Of a stretch of DNA of 64,000 nucleotides, positions 37,101 through 46,706 are shown piece by piece; the stretch's first letter is position 1; each line of letters begins with the position of its first letter. The stretch is taken from assembly GCA_023412475.1 (NCBI GenBank), contig JAEYNR010000006.1, forward strand, positions 62,001 to 126,000, in the 5' to 3' direction. This stretch comes from Fibrobacterota bacterium. GTDB taxonomy: Bacteria; Fibrobacterota; Chitinivibrionia; Chitinivibrionales; Chitinispirillaceae. A program made the position numbers and the translations under genes. The notes beneath the pieces were generated by a model that worked only from the letters and a program-made list of their open reading frames with translations, was not told the origin of the DNA and ran no database searches.

Positions 37101-39952
37101 GAAATCTCCTCTTCGGTGATATACTGAGGTTCCCCTCTGGCAAAGTCCGATTCCTGAAGATAGCTGTTCCAGGCCATTCTTTTAAGAACCACATGTACTT
37201 TCTTTTTGGCAACTGGTTTTTCATCTATACCAATAGCTGCAACAGAAGCTGTGATAGTTGATCCGCTGGTAATATATCGTTTTGTTTTAATTCCAAGAAT
37301 AAAGGATGGTAATGATAATATCTGGCGTGTATCGGTCACAGTCTGCTCATCAGCGTCGGTAACAGTTGCTTCAACGATATATTTCCGGGGATTTCCCCCA
37401 ATAACATCTTCAGGCTGAATTGTTGCAGATGCAGCACCTTTATCATCTGTTTTGTTATGAAAATCAAGATTAGTTTTTTCTGTGGTACGTTCACTGGTAC
37501 TGTATCTGCTGTTTGATGCTGTGATATAGTCGTTCCATTTAGTCAGGTTCCAGGTGTAAGGATAGCTGTTAATCCTCCAGCTCACATCGGCATCTACCAC
37601 TTTGCCACCTGCATAATAAGAAGCCACAGCTTTTACAGAAAATGGTTTATCGTTTGCAATGACATCATCGCTGTGCAGTTTTACTTCGTATTTCGGTATA
37701 CGATAGGCATCAACACGGAATGTCGTATTTGCAACAACTTCCCATCCGTACTTTTGTGGATCAAGGCAGTGTTGTACAGAGATTTCATATATTCCTGTAG
37801 GTTGTTGCTCTTCGTAAAAGTCAAATGAAAAGCTTCCGTATTCATTGCCTGACACATTATACTCATACGATTGTGATGGTCCGGTGATATTAATTCTGGT
37901 CATTCCGGATTTGGGCACAGATATAATGCCCTTATGAATGTCTCTAATGTAACCCTTTATGTGCACTGTATCTTCAGGACGGTAAACAGGACGTTCTGTG
38001 CACACAAATCCGGCAATTTTATTTTGCACCTCTGCCCTGTCCTGGGCATTAAACAGAGAGCTAAGCCATCCATTGCTTTCACCATACCAATGATTATTGG
38101 CATATTTTTCCGGCGTGAGGACACCTTTTGCATCAAGTAAAAGTGTGTCATTTTCATAACTGATTACTACTCTGCGTAACGATTTGGGATTGTCTTTATT
38201 GTACAGGCTTCCCCGTGCCAATACAGCATGGCCACTTTTATCTGTAGAGATCTCTTTGAATCTGGTGAAAACCTGTTTTTTAGTATTGTTACTTTGTATG
38301 TAATCCATTCCTTCCAGAGATATTTTTGCGCCTGAAAGCGGATCGCCTGTTCTGTAAGAAGTTACTGAAAAATGAACCTGCGATTTACTGGTTACAGTTG
38401 TAAGACACAGATCCGTAACCAGAAGCTTTACATAGCGCCGGAAAACGCTTCCGTTAAGTTCTCTGAATCCAATCAGATAAGCACCTGCATTCTCTTTACC
38501 GGCTATTTGTTCAAATTTTTCCCTCAGGTCCAGAGTATTAAATTTTGCAGTCTTTTCATGATCTACTGAAATAACTTCTGAATAATGCGGGCTGCCCAGC
38601 ATCTTTATATGAGTGGCAATATCGGTATTAGACAAAGGATGGCTAATAGAATCTTCATCTTCGGGCTCCTCCCCCGGACCTGGTGGAAGGCTGCTTTCGT
38701 TAACAATGACTGGACTTCGTGGAAAAGGCCAGAATACCTTGCTGACCGGGTCAATTTTATAGATTCTCAGATCGAAACTCTTTATTCCCTTGATTGAAAG
38801 GGGAACATGCTGAGGGCCATACCGTTCCAGTATTCCATTGGTTTTGGACCAGGAGATGTATTCACTTTCAGAGCGCGAATACAGATAAAAGGTGGAACTC
38901 TTTTCAATCGAAAGAACCCGACCAATCTCATCTTTAATGGTTGTCGGATTTATTGTAACTTTGTACATTCTATCCGGATCAATTTCCAGATTTACTTCAA
39001 TATGTTTATCATTGATCTGATAATCGGTTTTACGGGGTGATGGTGAAAAAGAGATCAGATTCTTGAAATCGGTTATGGACATCTGACCCAAACTTGAAGA
39101 GAAGCTTACATATATGCTCATATTATCGGTTATATCTATTGCATTGTCTGCAGTATAAATGCTTCCCTCATTGCTTATACTCAACATTGAATTTCTGGTT
39201 CCTGCTTTGAGAAGCTTAAAAGTTGGTTTAGTAGAGAAGGAATATTCACGGAGGCCATTGCGAAGACCTTCTGCATCAGAGAGCTGAATGCGTGTTCTTA
39301 CCATAAAGCCAAGCTGTACCGAATTGTTAAATGAGAAACTGTAGGTTACATTGCCGGAACTGTTCTGTTCACCAGCTTTGATTTTGTAATCTGCAGATGT
39401 ATAAAAAATACTGGTATTTCTGTCAATACCAGGTAAAGGTGTAATCTCGAAATTAACAAGCTTTTTTAATTTTTCTGTTGATACCGGAAAAGGGAACGTC
39501 ATGGTAACAGTTTTGACTTCATCGAGGTCTGTGGTCCTGTTTGATGGAGAAATCGAAACAGGAGGTGATAATAATGTGAACAGCTTCTTTTCGGTGCCAT
39601 CACAAGTGATCAGAAACATTTCTATTGGCGGCCAGGGAACAACCGGGCGGAATTCCAGTGTTTTATTATCAATCCATACAAACTCACCTGGATGCGATGG
39701 CTCCATAGAAATGTGCTTTGATGCGAATTCTTCAACCATCACTTTATCTTTAGCTCTTCCCCTTTGGAAAAAGAAAGTCACAGGGTCATATTCACGAAGA
39801 AACCGCTCTGGTACTATAGTGATACCACCAGAGGATAATTGAAGGCGAGACCGGTCTGCGGGCTTATAGGAATAGGGTTCAGAGCTCTGTCCGTACAATA
39901 AGGCTGCAAGGGAAAAAAGCAGCAGAGAAAAACTGTATCGCACATATTTCAT
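34082..39952 (-). CDS. Bacterial alpha-2-macroglobulin, thioester Cys replaced
   Basis: Alpha-2-macroglobulins trap proteases in the periplasm. The roughly 1956-residue protein has a signal peptide (MKYVRYSFSLLLFSLAALLY, then GQS), a string of macroglobulin beta domains, the bait-region area (FICKDWK-like segments are not distinct), a canonical NLTQFAIRAIAVSTSDQFG segment and an alpha/alpha toroid. Where thioester members carry CxEQ, this protein reads YPFGNTEQ: Asn at residue about 1462, so covalent trapping is not possible by that route. Non-thioester bacterial A2Ms are known. The ATG at 39952 is preferred because AGGA lies 8 bases upstream; the upstream Met precedes that site. It is the middle gene of a three-gene operon with the giant secreted protein and PBP1C. 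Confidence 0.93.
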   Translation of the reverse strand: MKYVRYSFSLLLFSLAALLYGQSSEPYSYKPADRSRLQLSSGGITIVPERFLREYDPVTFFFQRGRAKDKVMVEEFASKHISMEPSHPGEFVWIDNKTLEFRPVVPWPPIEMFLITCDGTEKKLFTLLSPPVSISPSNRTTDLDEVKTVTMTFPFPVSTEKLKKLVNFEITPLPGIDRNTSIFYTSADYKIKAGEQNSSGNVTYSFSFNNSVQLGFMVRTRIQLSDAEGLRNGLREYSFSTKPTFKLLKAGTRNSMLSISNEGSIYTADNAIDITDNMSIYVSFSSSLGQMSITDFKNLISFSPSPRKTDYQINDKHIEVNLEIDPDRMYKVTINPTTIKDEIGRVLSIEKSSTFYLYSRSESEYISWSKTNGILERYGPQHVPLSIKGIKSFDLRIYKIDPVSKVFWPFPRSPVIVNESSLPPGPGEEPEDEDSISHPLSNTDIATHIKMLGSPHYSEVISVDHEKTAKFNTLDLREKFEQIAGKENAGAYLIGFRELNGSVFRRYVKLLVTDLCLTTVTSKSQVHFSVTSYRTGDPLSGAKISLEGMDYIQSNNTKKQVFTRFKEISTDKSGHAVLARGSLYNKDNPKSLRRVVISYENDTLLLDAKGVLTPEKYANNHWYGESNGWLSSLFNAQDRAEVQNKIAGFVCTERPVYRPEDTVHIKGYIRDIHKGIISVPKSGMTRINITGPSQSYEYNVSGNEYGSFSFDFYEEQQPTGIYEISVQHCLDPQKYGWEVVANTTFRVDAYRIPKYEVKLHSDDVIANDKPFSVKAVASYYAGGKVVDADVSWRINSYPYTWNLTKWNDYITASNSRYSTSERTTEKTNLDFHNKTDDKGAASATIQPEDVIGGNPRKYIVEATVTDADEQTVTDTRQILSLPSFILGIKTKRYITSGSTITASVAAIGIDEKPVAKKKVHVVLKRMAWNSYLQESDFARGEPQYITEEEISIIDQRDILTENTPSELTFSNLEPGVYIFDITSNDKLGRQQALVIDLFLAGDNAVTWKKDDQNIFETVSDKGSYIAGEDAEILLKSPFQTGMALACLEVPDGSVKYDWIKISNGQGSYRFAVTKEMIPKIPVSFLLIRPRISDAKRISKSAIIDPGKPKTIANTTWISVKPDANIIDVELKHDKITEPGSQCKVQISLKDWKGKPLSGEVTLWLVDKAVLSLGKEGTINPLPNFIPSVSTNLVMHDTRNMAFGRLADFETPGGDEDIVNSEADQLITVRKNFKTVPYFNPSVIIGKSGTESVNIDLPDNLTQFAIRAIAVSTSDQFGFEKSEISVRLPVIVQPSLPRFLRTGDTFKAGGIARVVEGSGGSAQYSIKTEGLDQKSVKPGKWIDFTLPEKKAQPVYLPLTVLPSAFKDDGKLARDSVVVQMAVKKKTATKGDAFRVAIPLLPDRSPITKITIAPVTKDSTFKFDKIKDTPRANTCTRNLIISNELAVIKALTAMRYLVLYPFGNTEQRISRAYPGLAYQKIWDELELNQPDRDLERYINETLQYLESVQTNEGLFSYFPGNKGSIQLTAYTLEFLSMVKKIDKSSPGKYAYNGTVYKRAAEALKRALRTDYAIFTIDYMYYERCAALLGLAFAGEANQAYVAELAIFNGQTDPLSQSRIYTAVHESGKTAFGLLLKNLEKELWKHTVFIKVKNKEVFKNMQSGNFSIGAQMHGREINNLSGIVRAFSRENSEQDKAKQLTERLVSLGSNDGWGDTYANGLALLALHDAIFYKDRKRDYAVVSYTSAGKTETLKTPKKNGIIRKTLSQNDKGEIKYVENRGEDDIFVMLQEQYMPSSSGKYVKAVQEGFAVKRQIIYVSEDGSVNKKFWIDDSSKSFEVKLGSIVEEHIQVTNPKKNHFVAVTIPLAAGLEYLNPALKTSSKDFSPSGKTTSTGAYSAFHDDRIVYCFENMQPGTYDFYFRVRATTEGSFTQPPARAELMYQQKVYGNSPGTEIKVVSK

Positions 39953-39999
39953 ATCAGATTTCCTTTTAAACATCTGTTCTTTTATTCAAAACTGTTGTT

Positions 40000-42900
40000 T
40001 TATTCATCTTTAAATTGTAAATAATAGTTAACTACTTCCTGTGGCGGTGTGTCAGGAGGTGGATTCTGGCCTACCAGGTTAAGGTAACAACTGGCTGCAT
40101 TATGATGATATGGTATGGAAATACCAATGTAGTAGGTTCCTTTTTCCAGTTGTGTGAAAACCTGTTTCCCGGTTGCTATTTCTTCGAGCTCTTTATTGTA
40201 TATAGTAAGATCAAAGACTTCATCATCTGTAGGGATGCCTATGCCGATTTTTCTTTTTTCAGCAAGCTTAAGATACATGAAAAAGGTTTCACCAGATGAG
40301 AGTGACAGATGGTTCTCATTTCCTTCTCTTAATTCCGGTATTTCAAAAAACGTAACAGCAGCATTTCCATCGCTGTTAGAATTCATTTTCATACCAATAG
40401 TGTAATCTCCGGGTGACAATGGAACTGTCCCGTTTATTCCGTAGGAATTGCTTAATGTATAAATTGCTTTGCCATTATGTGCAATCACACATGCTATGGC
40501 ATCGTTTGATTTGATATTGATCTGCTCATTTTTTTTAGCCCTGTATTTATACCATGATACCTTATTTACCAGATTAAGAATTGACGGACCAGCTATCATT
40601 TCATTCGCATCACTCTTTACTTCCTCACCCCAGAAACAGGAGTGTACATTATCCGGACATAAAACTATCTGGTGATCCCCTGGATCGTAAGCGACCTGAA
40701 GAAAACCCTCTTTGCCCTGACGACTGAATTTTAATTTCTGTTTGTTTTTCAGTGCCGAAACCACCGAACCGTTTCCTCTATACCAGCTCACATCGGTAAT
40801 CTGATCCGTGTAAAACAATGTAACTGAGGAATCTTTATGCCGGCTGTTATTTATTGGTATTCTTTTAATCCCTTTAAGTGTGGAATTAAATGAGATGTTT
40901 GAAACATTCTTTGAATAAGAGTGATCTTCATAAGAAAAAGATTTGTGGTAAAGTAAACAGTTTACTGAAAATTCCGATGGGTTGTCATATTTAACAAAAT
41001 ATAATGTACCCTGCTTCACAGTAAGCGAGAAACGACTGAACCGGTCGAATGCAGGCCAGATTTCACGTTTACCCTCTTTGTTTTCCCAAACACACAGCCC
41101 GTTCTGGGGAATTGTGATCTCCAGAAGAGCAAAGTTCTCAAAATCAACACTCCAGGCTGTGGCACTATTTGAAGGAGCTTTCCATGAAGTGAATCCTGAA
41201 GGCAATGACTTTCTTGCATCAACATTAAACAAACGATGTGACACTGTGGCAGTAGGAGCCTGATATTGGGATTTCTGATTCCCATTCCACAGGATCACAG
41301 TCCTTGATTCGTTGGGAAGCACTGCAGTGACAGCACAATTATCGGGTGTGATACTTCCCGGTTGAACAGGTACAGACATGGGAAAAACCAGAGCATTGTT
41401 CTTTGAACTGACAACTCCACAAACAGGATACCCTGGCTTCATTTCTGTTTTTATGACAGATAAGGTAGATTTATCTGTAGCCATTTGATAGGTAATAGGG
41501 CGATGGTCAATTGTAAAAACTTTTTCCTTTGGTACAGAAACTGCTGTTGCCTTTATCTTTTGCGAACTTCTATTATCTGATGTCAGTTCAAGCCACATGT
41601 ATCTCTTATAACTCTGAACTTCTGACTGGATGACTGAGGTAAAGGACTTGTTTAGACAGTCTGACGTTTTAATATGTAAATAATGTTTCAGATCATCAAA
41701 GGAAAACCGAAATATTGAATCATTCTGCATGTCCACTTTATACCAGCAGATATCAAGAGGACCATTTGAAATATTTTTTGGTGTTATACCTGATACTAAG
41801 CTATTATAGGAAATTTGTTCAGGATTATATCTGATGATATTTACAGTTACATCCTCATGAATGTGATCAACCGACCATACATGAAGATAATAGGTATTTT
41901 TGGGGGTGACTGGAGCACTCAGCGAGACCAGCTCACCCTCTTCATGGCCAATCTGCAAGTGCTTGCTGTTTTGAACCTTTTCGAGACAGGCACCTACCCT
42001 GGATCTCCCCTGTACAACAGCACTGATAATGGATAGTGAATCAGTATTGATTGGGATTGTATGAATTTTATGATTAAGATTTAGTGCAACAGGCTTACTG
42101 GATGTCCACACCTTGTGCGTCGAATCTTTAAGAGCATTCATACCTATAGTAGTCTGAAGGTTGTTATTTTTTGATTCAGGTGTAACTGTAAGCAGATATG
42201 TACCAGGGTGAAGAAGTCTGCTGATAGTAAAATTCCAGTCATTGGAGTTATCATCATTGTAGGCAATAAGCTTTCCCGTGCTATCGGTTAAAGCTCCATC
42301 AACATCAACTCGTCCTTCACTGTAGATCTCTACAACAGAAGACTTTCCAATCGCCACTTTGATCTCTTTTTTCTCTGGAACAACAAAAGTAAAAGCACCA
42401 CCTTCGGTCAGGATATCCGAAGTTATGCTAAGCTGGTAAGGTTGGTGACTATTGTCTTCATCTGCATAGACATGTATAACGTATTGACCTCTTTCAAGAA
42501 ACAGTTCAGCAGTTCTTTTATGGCGGGTAGTATCACCATTACTATTATTAATAAACAGTGCTGTAAACCGTTCTGTTATTGATACGGTATATTTCATTGT
42601 AACCGGATTTGAAAAATTGAAAACAACCGGTTTGTCGGTTTGAGGCAACGAATCGTTGTTCCAGATCGATGCTGCCGGTTTATTGATTTTGAGAGTGTGT
42701 GGTCCCCATCCGCTATATTTATCATTTTCCTTTACCTGACTGAATTTTGAAATTCTGAGCCTGGTTCGTTTTTCCGGAAGTGATAATAATGAATAGGTTC
42801 CATTTTTTAGATTGACTTCTATGTTGCCCATAGAATTTGGTGTCACCACAGGCCATCCTTGTGCATCATCGAGCCGGATGGGAAAGTGACCATCCTGGCA

Positions 42901-45171
42901 ATAGGAAGTAATGTGATATTTTCCCTGTTCTTTGATTGGTACACTGAAAGAGATTCCATCTCCGGCTTTGACATTGAAGCGTTTTTCTCTATCGGGAATC
43001 AGGTCGGTTCCGTCAATTATATTACCACGTTCCAGGTGAAGACCTAGTCGGCCAGCACTCTGCCCTTTTGTGAAAACAACTGCCTGATAGGTACCAGGTA
43101 AAAGATATGCATTGATTAAAGCATTTCTTCCGGTTCCATTTGCACCCTGCATAAACAAACTGGTTGTAAATCTATCACGCAATTTTAATGCAGTACGAAG
43201 TCTTCCGCTTGTGGTGAAATTATAGATGCCCGCGTTTTTAACCACTACCTCATAAACAGCAAAATCATCACGTTTTAGGTGAAAAAAGTCCGGTTTATTC
43301 TCAGTGATTGATGGAAATACCGTTAATGGCGATTCCTTTCCGGTTGGGAAAGGCCGTGGGTTGGAACCTGGAAGGCGCTCTAAAGCAATCGCATGCAGAT
43401 GTACATATTCCCCGGAACCATCAATGTCAAGGATATATTCTCCCTCCTCCATAAGAAATGGTGAGGTGCATTTCTTTCCGGATAATGAAAATGATCTATG
43501 TTTGTCTTTGTTATCAGTAACATTTAGGTATGACTTTTTGACAATTTTAATGCTGACTGGTACAGAAGTGCCATTAATTGTTTTGACCGGCAGGGGCTCA
43601 TTTAAATCCATTGGAAGTTTCCGTATTATAAGCCCAGCAAATTCAGGTGCTAAACTGTTGAGATAAAGACTGTATTTTCCATCATCAAGATTTATGGAGG
43701 GAATCTGCCAGAAAAGTTTTTCAGAGTTATCCGAATCCTTTTTCCCTTGAAGCATGCTGGAAATGCTGCTGATCATGTCTGATTTATAAAATTCGAATGT
43801 TGCGATCCCCTTCTCTTCTGGGGTGAAACTTAGTTTATACAGTCCTCTGGTGAGTGAAAGCTTTTTTTTGGAATGGAAAGTTTCATTGATATTACTTTTC
43901 GCATCTGAGAAGAATCGGGTGATCTTGGCTGTGTATTTTACTTTACCGGGATTCGCGATGTAACTGCCATCTTCATCAACCCAAAGATAAGCACTTATTG
44001 CCTGAAGAAGATTGAATTCACGCATTATGGCCTTTTGACCTGAAACTGTGTCCATATTGATTGAAATGATCTTCTGATTTTTGGAATCATTTATGATATA
44101 TCCAGAAATCCCGAATTGGTGGTCATCTGTTTGACTGGATAAGCTACTTACCCAATATGATCCGCTGGCTGTCGTACTGTAGGCATTCTGATTATCCAGT
44201 GTCATTAGAGTGAATATTTTTCCGGGTTTGCCCGATACGCGGATTACCTGTGAACCACCAGATTTCCTTTCGATAAACACTCGTGGTTCAACCGATTTGT
44301 CATGTATAGAATCGATTTTACCAGCAGGCCACTTGGGATAGCCCACAAAAGGGATCACCTCAAGGTACATTTTCTCTTGCTGTACCGTTGAAAGCAGTGC
44401 AGTGGAGAAATTTCCAATAACCAGATACTGGTTGTAGCCCTGAGACCTGATTGTGTCGGTTCGAATGCCGGTTGAGCCGATGCTGTTTAACCCCCACTTG
44501 ATATAAAGCGGGTTTTCATCCGACTTTGATGTCCACTCAATTGATGGTCCTCCGTAAAAAGATACAAGATAATATCCTTTTTTAAGAGGCTGAACTACAC
44601 GGAATCCTTTAAGAGGAGTATCTGTATTTTGCAAAGACTTTATAGGCGCAACAGAAAGATCGATTCTCCATTGGCCATCTTGCCAGAACTGAACATCAGA
44701 TAAATTTCTTCCCAGAGCTTCCATTATGACCGTCATGGTATCAGGTACCTCAATCCAATAGGAGCGAATTTGAAGATCATTGAGTTCGGTTCTGTATTCC
44801 TTATTTTTCTGAAGAAATTGCGGTGAATTCAATTCTGAGAATGGATAAACAGAGACTTTTGCTTTCGATTTCGCATTGTGGGGCGCAACTGCGATCATTT
44901 TATAGGTGCCAACGTCCAGGTATTCATCTATCCGGCCGTTACTTTGTCCTGAAATGCCCGCTTTATGGCGGACTCCCTGTTTTTTATCCATTAGCTGCAG
45001 CTCTACACCTTCAGAGCTTTCTGCCTGCAAGGACACTCGTCCCCATTGCTCAAGGCTGAATTCAAAGTCACTCTGGCCACTCATTGAAAAATCTCTAGCA
45101 AAAATTGGCTCTACAGCATCTGTTTTTGAAAAAGTAATACTAATGAAAAGACAGATTAAAATTTTAAACAT
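40000..45171 (-). CDS. Giant secreted repeat protein of unknown function, first gene of the A2M operon
   Basis: I do not recognise this 1723-residue protein. It has a signal peptide (MFKILICLFISITFSKTDAV) and no later membrane helix. The rest appears to be a chain of beta-sandwich domains, each about 100-130 residues and ending in a G-x-Y or GTY turn: LDVGTYKMIAVAP, KKGYYLVSFYGG, LPGTYQAVVFTKG, ERGQYVIHVYADEDN, HPGTYLLTVTPES, SPGDYTIGMKMNS, EKGTYYIGISIPY. This resembles the pre-peptidase C-terminal (PPC) or jelly-roll domains of secreted proteins, but with low similarity. There are few Cys residues. It is 47 bases upstream of the A2M start and shares its strand, so co-expression with A2M and PBP1C is likely. 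A scaffold, shield or ligand-binding role in the same envelope-defence complex is inference. Confidence 0.8.
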   Translation of the reverse strand: MFKILICLFISITFSKTDAVEPIFARDFSMSGQSDFEFSLEQWGRVSLQAESSEGVELQLMDKKQGVRHKAGISGQSNGRIDEYLDVGTYKMIAVAPHNAKSKAKVSVYPFSELNSPQFLQKNKEYRTELNDLQIRSYWIEVPDTMTVIMEALGRNLSDVQFWQDGQWRIDLSVAPIKSLQNTDTPLKGFRVVQPLKKGYYLVSFYGGPSIEWTSKSDENPLYIKWGLNSIGSTGIRTDTIRSQGYNQYLVIGNFSTALLSTVQQEKMYLEVIPFVGYPKWPAGKIDSIHDKSVEPRVFIERKSGGSQVIRVSGKPGKIFTLMTLDNQNAYSTTASGSYWVSSLSSQTDDHQFGISGYIINDSKNQKIISINMDTVSGQKAIMREFNLLQAISAYLWVDEDGSYIANPGKVKYTAKITRFFSDAKSNINETFHSKKKLSLTRGLYKLSFTPEEKGIATFEFYKSDMISSISSMLQGKKDSDNSEKLFWQIPSINLDDGKYSLYLNSLAPEFAGLIIRKLPMDLNEPLPVKTINGTSVPVSIKIVKKSYLNVTDNKDKHRSFSLSGKKCTSPFLMEEGEYILDIDGSGEYVHLHAIALERLPGSNPRPFPTGKESPLTVFPSITENKPDFFHLKRDDFAVYEVVVKNAGIYNFTTSGRLRTALKLRDRFTTSLFMQGANGTGRNALINAYLLPGTYQAVVFTKGQSAGRLGLHLERGNIIDGTDLIPDREKRFNVKAGDGISFSVPIKEQGKYHITSYCQDGHFPIRLDDAQGWPVVTPNSMGNIEVNLKNGTYSLLSLPEKRTRLRISKFSQVKENDKYSGWGPHTLKINKPAASIWNNDSLPQTDKPVVFNFSNPVTMKYTVSITERFTALFINNSNGDTTRHKRTAELFLERGQYVIHVYADEDNSHQPYQLSITSDILTEGGAFTFVVPEKKEIKVAIGKSSVVEIYSEGRVDVDGALTDSTGKLIAYNDDNSNDWNFTISRLLHPGTYLLTVTPESKNNNLQTTIGMNALKDSTHKVWTSSKPVALNLNHKIHTIPINTDSLSIISAVVQGRSRVGACLEKVQNSKHLQIGHEEGELVSLSAPVTPKNTYYLHVWSVDHIHEDVTVNIIRYNPEQISYNSLVSGITPKNISNGPLDICWYKVDMQNDSIFRFSFDDLKHYLHIKTSDCLNKSFTSVIQSEVQSYKRYMWLELTSDNRSSQKIKATAVSVPKEKVFTIDHRPITYQMATDKSTLSVIKTEMKPGYPVCGVVSSKNNALVFPMSVPVQPGSITPDNCAVTAVLPNESRTVILWNGNQKSQYQAPTATVSHRLFNVDARKSLPSGFTSWKAPSNSATAWSVDFENFALLEITIPQNGLCVWENKEGKREIWPAFDRFSRFSLTVKQGTLYFVKYDNPSEFSVNCLLYHKSFSYEDHSYSKNVSNISFNSTLKGIKRIPINNSRHKDSSVTLFYTDQITDVSWYRGNGSVVSALKNKQKLKFSRQGKEGFLQVAYDPGDHQIVLCPDNVHSCFWGEEVKSDANEMIAGPSILNLVNKVSWYKYRAKKNEQINIKSNDAIACVIAHNGKAIYTLSNSYGINGTVPLSPGDYTIGMKMNSNSDGNAAVTFFEIPELREGNENHLSLSSGETFFMYLKLAEKRKIGIGIPTDDEVFDLTIYNKELEEIATGKQVFTQLEKGTYYIGISIPYHHNAASCYLNLVGQNPPPDTPPQEVVNYYLQFKDE

Positions 45172-45691
45172 AGTATATTAATATCCTGTTGCAGGGTTAT
45201 CCGAGAAGTGCCGGAAATGTTTAAATTAGCCAGTCTCAAAGAAGGTCTGCGTCAATCACAATAGGTATTAATATAAATAATGGTCAATTCTTACGGCTGT
45301 TTGTGGTACTTAATTTCCTAATGACCTACTAAGCCGTCAGCAGTCTGATCTTAAGACAACTGCAAATACGATTTGGGCAAGCGTCAGAAAGCAAAAATAT
45401 AATTCCAAAGGAAAATATGGAACTCTATAGATCAGAAGACACCCTAAAAGTTAGGACGTACCCCAAAGAGAGGCAGAGGTACCCTAAAACGATTCATGTG
45501 GCACCAACAAATGATCCTCCGTGACCCTCAATAATTAGCTGCACTCTTTTGGCCGATATTAAATTATTTAAACTGAGGAGAATAAGTACAACTGGTAAAC
45601 ACTGAGTAACTACATTTATATTGTTTAAAAGTTAACCTTGTTTAGTCACCGACAGTAAAATTCAGCATCGAAGTACTAAGGAGGAGAGGAA
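45172..45691. other. Divergent intergenic region, A2M operon and UroD-family gene
   Basis: It must hold two promoters. On the minus strand TTGACC followed by TATTGT (18-base spacer) about 130 bases before the giant gene is a weak candidate. On the plus strand TTAACC followed by TAAAAT (18-base spacer) precedes the UroD-like gene. No cobalamin riboswitch B12-box sequence was found. Nothing else recognisable. Confidence 0.4.
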
Positions 45692-46687
45692 ATGTTATCG
45701 TTAAAGGAAAATGTATTTGAGACTCTCAAAAACGGCAAACCCGATTCTTTTGTTAATGGATGGGAACCATTTCCTCAGGTGTGGGACCCGATATTTTTCT
45801 ACTTATGTCCAGTTGCACCAGGCCATACAGCAGTCAATCCATGGGGCATAACGCTTCACTGGGAAGAAGGTCACCCGGGTGTAATGCCAATCATAAACAA
45901 CGAAAACAAGGTTTGTCCTGATATAACACAGTGGCAAAAATACTGCAAGGCACCTGATATAGATAATATGGAGTTTGACTGGTCTAAGGCAAAGGAAGAT
46001 GCAGAGAAGATAAGAGCAGAAGATAAATTTGTGATGACCTGGATTGTTACAGGTCTCTTCGAATCATTACACTTCATGATGGGCTTTGAAGACACTCTCT
46101 GCAACTTTCTGGTAGAACCCGATTCGATGCATGAGCTGATTGCCTATCTCACCGAATTCAAGAAAAAACATGTCCAGCTCATTATCGATAATCTGCATCC
46201 TGATGCGATCGTTTTTCATGATGACTGGGGTACCAAGCAGAATCTGTTTATGCACCCGGACATCTGGCGTAAATACTTTAAGGAACCCTACAGACAGATT
46301 TATGGACGGATGAAAGAGCAGGGAGTAATAAGCATACACCATGCAGATAGCTACTGTCAACCGATAGTAACAGACATGGTTGATGTCGGAATCGATATCT
46401 GGCAAGGCGTTCTTCCTTCAAATGATATTATGCAAATTAAAAAAGACACCGACTATAAATTAACCCTCATGGGGGGAATCGAAGCAACAGTGGTAGATTG
46501 TGAAAACTGGAGTGAAGATATCGTTCGTGCTGAAGTCGCAAGAGCCTGCCATCAGTATCACGAAGGCGGTTGCTTTATTCCCTGTCTGACCTATGGCGCA
46601 GACCTCAATATCTATCCAGGAGTAATGGATGTTGTTAGAGATGAGGTGAAAAATCAGAACAGAATCTTTTTCTCTGGTAGTAACTGA
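45692..46687 (+). CDS. Uroporphyrinogen-decarboxylase-family protein (MtaA/CmuA-like methyltransferase candidate)
   Basis: The 331-residue TIM-barrel has the UroD-family landmarks GLFESLHFMMGFEDTL, DAIVFHDDWGTKQ, SIHHADSY, VDVGIDIWQGV and KLTLMGGIEA. It lacks the N-terminal RQAGR motif of true HemE and has instead a WEPFPQVWDP start. This subgroup mostly contains corrinoid- or methyl-transfer enzymes; no corrinoid protein or reactivase is adjacent, so the substrate is unknown. AAGGAGGAG lies directly upstream of the ATG, predicting strong translation. It appears monocistronic. Confidence 0.82.
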   Translation: MLSLKENVFETLKNGKPDSFVNGWEPFPQVWDPIFFYLCPVAPGHTAVNPWGITLHWEEGHPGVMPIINNENKVCPDITQWQKYCKAPDIDNMEFDWSKAKEDAEKIRAEDKFVMTWIVTGLFESLHFMMGFEDTLCNFLVEPDSMHELIAYLTEFKKKHVQLIIDNLHPDAIVFHDDWGTKQNLFMHPDIWRKYFKEPYRQIYGRMKEQGVISIHHADSYCQPIVTDMVDVGIDIWQGVLPSNDIMQIKKDTDYKLTLMGGIEATVVDCENWSEDIVRAEVARACHQYHEGGCFIPCLTYGADLNIYPGVMDVVRDEVKNQNRIFFSGSN

Positions 46688-46706
46688 AGTGTTTCGCCTT
46701 AAGCTT

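Noticed and set aside
45172..45691. Cobalamin riboswitch before the UroD-family gene
   Set aside because: The conserved B12-box sequence and the expected helices were not found on reading.
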